Shown: positions 63,655 to 64,000 of the stretch, piece by piece | How the letters are laid out: every line of letters starts with the position of its first letter | How positions within the stretch are numbered: position 1 is the first letter of the stretch | Program-made: the position numbers and the translations under genes | The notes under the pieces: generated by a model | What the model was told of the DNA's origin: nothing | What the model saw: the letters and a program-made list of their open reading frames with translations, nothing else | Databases searched by the model: none | NCBI RefSeq assembly: GCF_900634415.1 | Contig: NC_041359.1 | Location: 22,783,113 to 22,847,112 of the forward strand | Length of the DNA stretch: 64,000 bases | Direction: 5' to 3' | Source of the DNA: Cottoperca gobio | Taxonomy: Eukaryota > Chordata > Actinopteri > Perciformes > Bovichtidae

Positions 63655-63792
63655 AAGGGACAGTTCAAGTTCAAAAATAACATAGTATCCTCTTACCTGT
63701 AGTGCTATTTATCAATCTACATTGTTTTGGTGTGAGTTGCCGAGTGTTGGAGATGTCGGCCTTCTCTTGAATACAAAGGAACTAGATTGCAC
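63655..63792. repeat. Teleost interspersed repeat, left part (interrupted)
   Basis: AAAGGGACAGTTCAAGTTCA at the start, then CTTACCTGTAGTGCTATTTA, TCAATCTACATTGTTTTGGT, GTGAGTTGCCGAGTGTTGGA and GGAACTAGATTGCACTCGGC match a common percomorph repeat. The match stops at GGCTTGTAG and resumes at about 63961 with TGCTGGTGCTCAATGTGCCG, so another element has inserted here. Confidence 0.65.
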
Positions 63793-63960
63793 TCGGCTTG
63801 TAGAAATCTTTTTATTGTCACAAATGTACACAGCACAGCCCACACAATGAAATTTAGACTTTTCACCCAGCATTTAACCCCTCCTAGTATTAGGAGCAGT
63901 GGGCAGCTATTATATACAGCGACTGTCCTGTTCCCAAGCTAAGTCCCTGCGGACTGAGCT
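63793..63960 (-). mobile_element. SINE/LINE-tail-like insertion, minus orientation
   Basis: On the minus strand: AGCTGCCCACTGCTCCTAAT, ACTAGGAGGGGTTAAATGCT, AATTTCATTGTGTGGGCTGT and TGTGACAATAAAAAG at the left edge as its 3' tail. This is the familiar 3' body of fish tRNA-derived SINEs and related retroposons. It splits the surrounding repeat into two parts. The right junction (CTGAGCTGC before TGGTGCTC) is approximate and no clean target duplication is visible. Confidence 0.6.
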
Positions 63961-64000
63961 GCTGGTGCTCAATGTGCCGAAAAAACACATTTAGAAAACT
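63961..64000. repeat. Teleost interspersed repeat, right part (cut by window end)
   Basis: TGGTGCTCAATGTGCCGAAA followed by AACACATTTAGAAAACT continues the family seen at 63655-63792 after the inserted element, and runs off the window. Confidence 0.55.

Overview
The window looks like gene-poor nuclear DNA of a teleost fish, most likely a percomorph. The base composition is AT-rich, long (CA)n/(TG)n tracts are frequent, there are no operons or bacterial signals, and the recognisable interspersed repeats are families I associate with percomorph genomes. These are a Rex3/RTE-like LINE end with a GATG tail, L2-type LINE pieces, a tRNA-derived SINE, several hAT-type non-autonomous elements with CAGTGGTGG-like or TAGGGATGTCA-like ends, and a solo Ty3/Gypsy-like LTR. 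Family names rest on recognition, not on a database search.

I find no convincing host protein-coding gene. Almost every reading frame is short and lacks a family signature. The longest ones lie inside an 18-bp tandem array (about 12186-14599) or inside dinucleotide tracts. The window therefore reads as a gene desert or the inside of a very large intron. The only protein-level similarity comes from decayed transposons: a Rex3/RTE-like C-terminus (56701-57258, minus), an L2-like C-terminus ending in (TTA)n (44190-44468, plus), an L2-like reverse transcriptase piece (47215-47500, plus) and a hAT transposase fragment (30071-30513, minus).

Layout. 0-8 kb: mostly unique DNA with two candidate conserved non-coding blocks (about 340-570 and 5335-5640), a LINE 3' tail (2000-2215), a CA tract (6716-6777) and an isolated CpG-dense patch (7490-7860). 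8-15 kb: unique DNA, then the 2.4-kb minisatellite. 15-31 kb: unique DNA with a CA tract, LTR, SINE, MITEs, a TG tract, candidate regulatory blocks and a hAT remnant. 31-44 kb: mostly unique DNA with hAT-derived hairpins and a 121-bp MITE. 44-51 kb: the most repeat-rich part, with LINE fragments, a 620-bp hAT-like element, a promoter-like CpG patch, a 42-bp perfect palindrome and a 177-bp foldback. 51-64 kb: unique DNA with a few repeats, one possible exon (60130-60202) and a nested insertion at the right edge.

No genes here can be said to work together. If the region has a host function, it is most likely regulatory. I found no clear sign of a new biological system. The features most worth following up are the 18-bp array, the CpG-dense patch at 7.5 kb, the palindrome at 48.26 kb, the foldback at 49.5 kb and the NRF1/YY1-like patch at 46.5 kb.
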